A stretch of 64,000 nucleotides of DNA from Paracoccus marinaquae. Its GTDB lineage: Bacteria > Pseudomonadota > Alphaproteobacteria > Rhodobacterales > Rhodobacteraceae. Of the stretch, positions 63,210-64,000 are shown piece by piece. Positions within the stretch are counted from its first letter, which is position 1, and each line of letters starts with the position of its first letter. Both the position numbers and the translations under genes were made by a program. The stretch is taken from assembly GCF_018860165.1 (NCBI RefSeq), contig NZ_JAHKNG010000010.1, forward strand, positions 1-64,000, given 5' to 3'. Under the pieces are notes generated by a model, which saw only the letters and a program-made list of their open reading frames with translations, was not told where the DNA came from and did not search any database.

Positions 63210-64000
63210 CCCAGCACCCGCATCGCCTGCGTCAGCCCCTCCAGTGTCAGCGGCATCATCCGGCTTTCGAAGATCTGGCCGATCATACGGATCGACTGGG
63301 TATATTGCCAGTGCCGTTCCGGCACCGGGTTCAGCCAGACATGATCGGGCCAGGTCTCGCAGGCGCGGCGCAGCCACAACTCGCCCGCCTCCTCGTTCCA
63401 GTGTTCGTTCGCCCCGCCCGGCACCGCGATCTCATAGGGCGACATCGAGGCATCGCCGACAAAGAGGCATTTATAGTCGCGCCCGAAGCGGTGCAGGATG
63501 TCCCAGGTCGGAGTCTGCTCGGTCCAGCGGCGGTGATTGTCCTTCCAGACCCCCTCGTAGAGGCAGTTATGGAAGTAGAAATGCTCCATATGCTTGAACT
63601 CGGCGCGGGCGGCGCTGAACAGTTCGTCGACCAGCCGCGTATGGTCGTCCATCGAGCCGCCGACATCCAGAAACAGCAGCACCTTGACGGCGTTGTGACG
63701 CTCGGGCCGGGTCTGCACGTCGATATAACCGTGATCGGCGGTGGCGCGGATGGTCGCGGGCAGGTCCAGTTCCTCGGCGGCACCGTGACGCGCCCATTGC
63801 CGCAGGCGTTTCAGCGCGACCTTGATGTTGCGGGTGCCCAGTTCGACCGAGTCGTCGAAATCGCGGAACTCGCGCTTGTCCCAGACCTTCACGGCGCGGC
63901 GGTGGCGGCTTTCATGCTGTCCGATCCGCACGCCCTCGGGGTTGTAGCCATAGGCCCCGAAGGGCGAGGTGCCGGCCGTGCCGATCCACTTGTTGCCGCC
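63206..64000 (-). CDS. vWA-domain protein, CoxE-like, N-terminus outside window
   Basis: The visible 264 residues run from the window edge (GGNKWIGTAGTSPFGAYGYNPEG) to MRVLG. A von Willebrand A domain begins at VLLFLDVGGSMDDHTRLVDELFSA with the metal site DxGxS (D-V-G-G-S); FVGDASMSPYEI and WDILHRFG follow. This is the pattern of CoxE-type vWA proteins, which usually pair with a MoxR AAA+ ATPase; that partner is not in the window. Function unknown. The true start lies beyond base 64000. Confidence 0.85.
   Translation of the reverse strand, partial: GGNKWIGTAGTSPFGAYGYNPEGVRIGQHESRHRRAVKVWDKREFRDFDDSVELGTRNIKVALKRLRQWARHGAAEELDLPATIRATADHGYIDVQTRPERHNAVKVLLFLDVGGSMDDHTRLVDELFSAARAEFKHMEHFYFHNCLYEGVWKDNHRRWTEQTPTWDILHRFGRDYKCLFVGDASMSPYEIAVPGGANEHWNEEAGELWLRRACETWPDHVWLNPVPERHWQYTQSIRMIGQIFESRMMPLTLEGLTQAMRVLG

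Overview
The window is a GC-rich chromosomal segment of an alphaproteobacterium of the Rhodobacterales; Paracoccus or a close relative is the best guess. The evidence is the block dusB(nifR3)-ntrB-ntrC-ntrY-ntrX-trkA-trkH-hfq-hflX, an NtrC that lacks the sigma-54 contact loop as in Rhodobacter capsulatus, and the Rhodobacterales-style intergenic hairpin repeat (two copies). Genus assignment is inference. Genes are tightly packed with many 1-4 base stop/start overlaps. The only gene-free stretch above 300 bases is 8577-9152.

Layout. 1-1051: L-serine dehydratase, cut by the window edge. 1280-8576: nitrogen regulation (DusB, NtrB/NtrC, NtrY/NtrX). 9153-13830: potassium uptake (TrkA, TrkH), the RNA chaperone Hfq and the GTPase HflX, then a small methyltransferase. 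14539-17842 (minus): sugar kinase, a zinc-ribbon membrane protein and an SPFH/GYF protein that look like one operon. 17937-27954: a divergent amino-sugar and muropeptide catabolic locus: nagA, a SIS deaminase/isomerase, a GntR regulator and a GlcNAc-type kinase leftward; murQ, a sugar ABC transporter and a Gfo/Idh oxidoreductase rightward. The binding-protein gene carries an in-frame amber stop. 27958-30373 (minus): exbB-exbD-exbD-tonB, where one ExbD has Asn at the proton-channel Asp. 30539-33364: mobA, then an ISAs1-type insertion sequence with a 9-bp target duplication inserted in the last codons of a lacI-type regulator. 33616-36294: cyclopropane-fatty-acid-synthase-like enzyme, glutathione peroxidase, SUMT. 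36415-40065: a 1216-residue RTX protein with 90-residue higher-order repeats. 40062-43220 (minus): QueG, GST, MtgA, a DUF1269-like protein. 43391-50224 (minus): gltD, an unknown exported protein, gltB. 50383-52166: UppP and an NDUFA9-like reductase. 52457-52541: tRNA-Leu(CAG). 52684-58616 (minus): branched-chain amino acid catabolism (leucine dehydrogenase, E1 alpha, E1 beta, E2, E3) with a divergent Lrp/AsnC regulator. 59269-64000 (minus): cytochrome P450, membrane hydrolase, M48 peptidase, DedA, and a vWA/CoxE-like protein cut by the edge.

Functionally the window joins nitrogen sensing (Ntr, GltBD), cell-wall sugar recycling, TonB energisation and branched-chain amino acid breakdown. The most unusual items are the 40-bp perfect inverted repeat inside the IS transposase, which looks like a template-switch mutation with a compensating frameshift; the paired Asp/Asn ExbD proteins; the direct-repeat operators between nagK and murQ; and the amber-interrupted sugar-binding protein.
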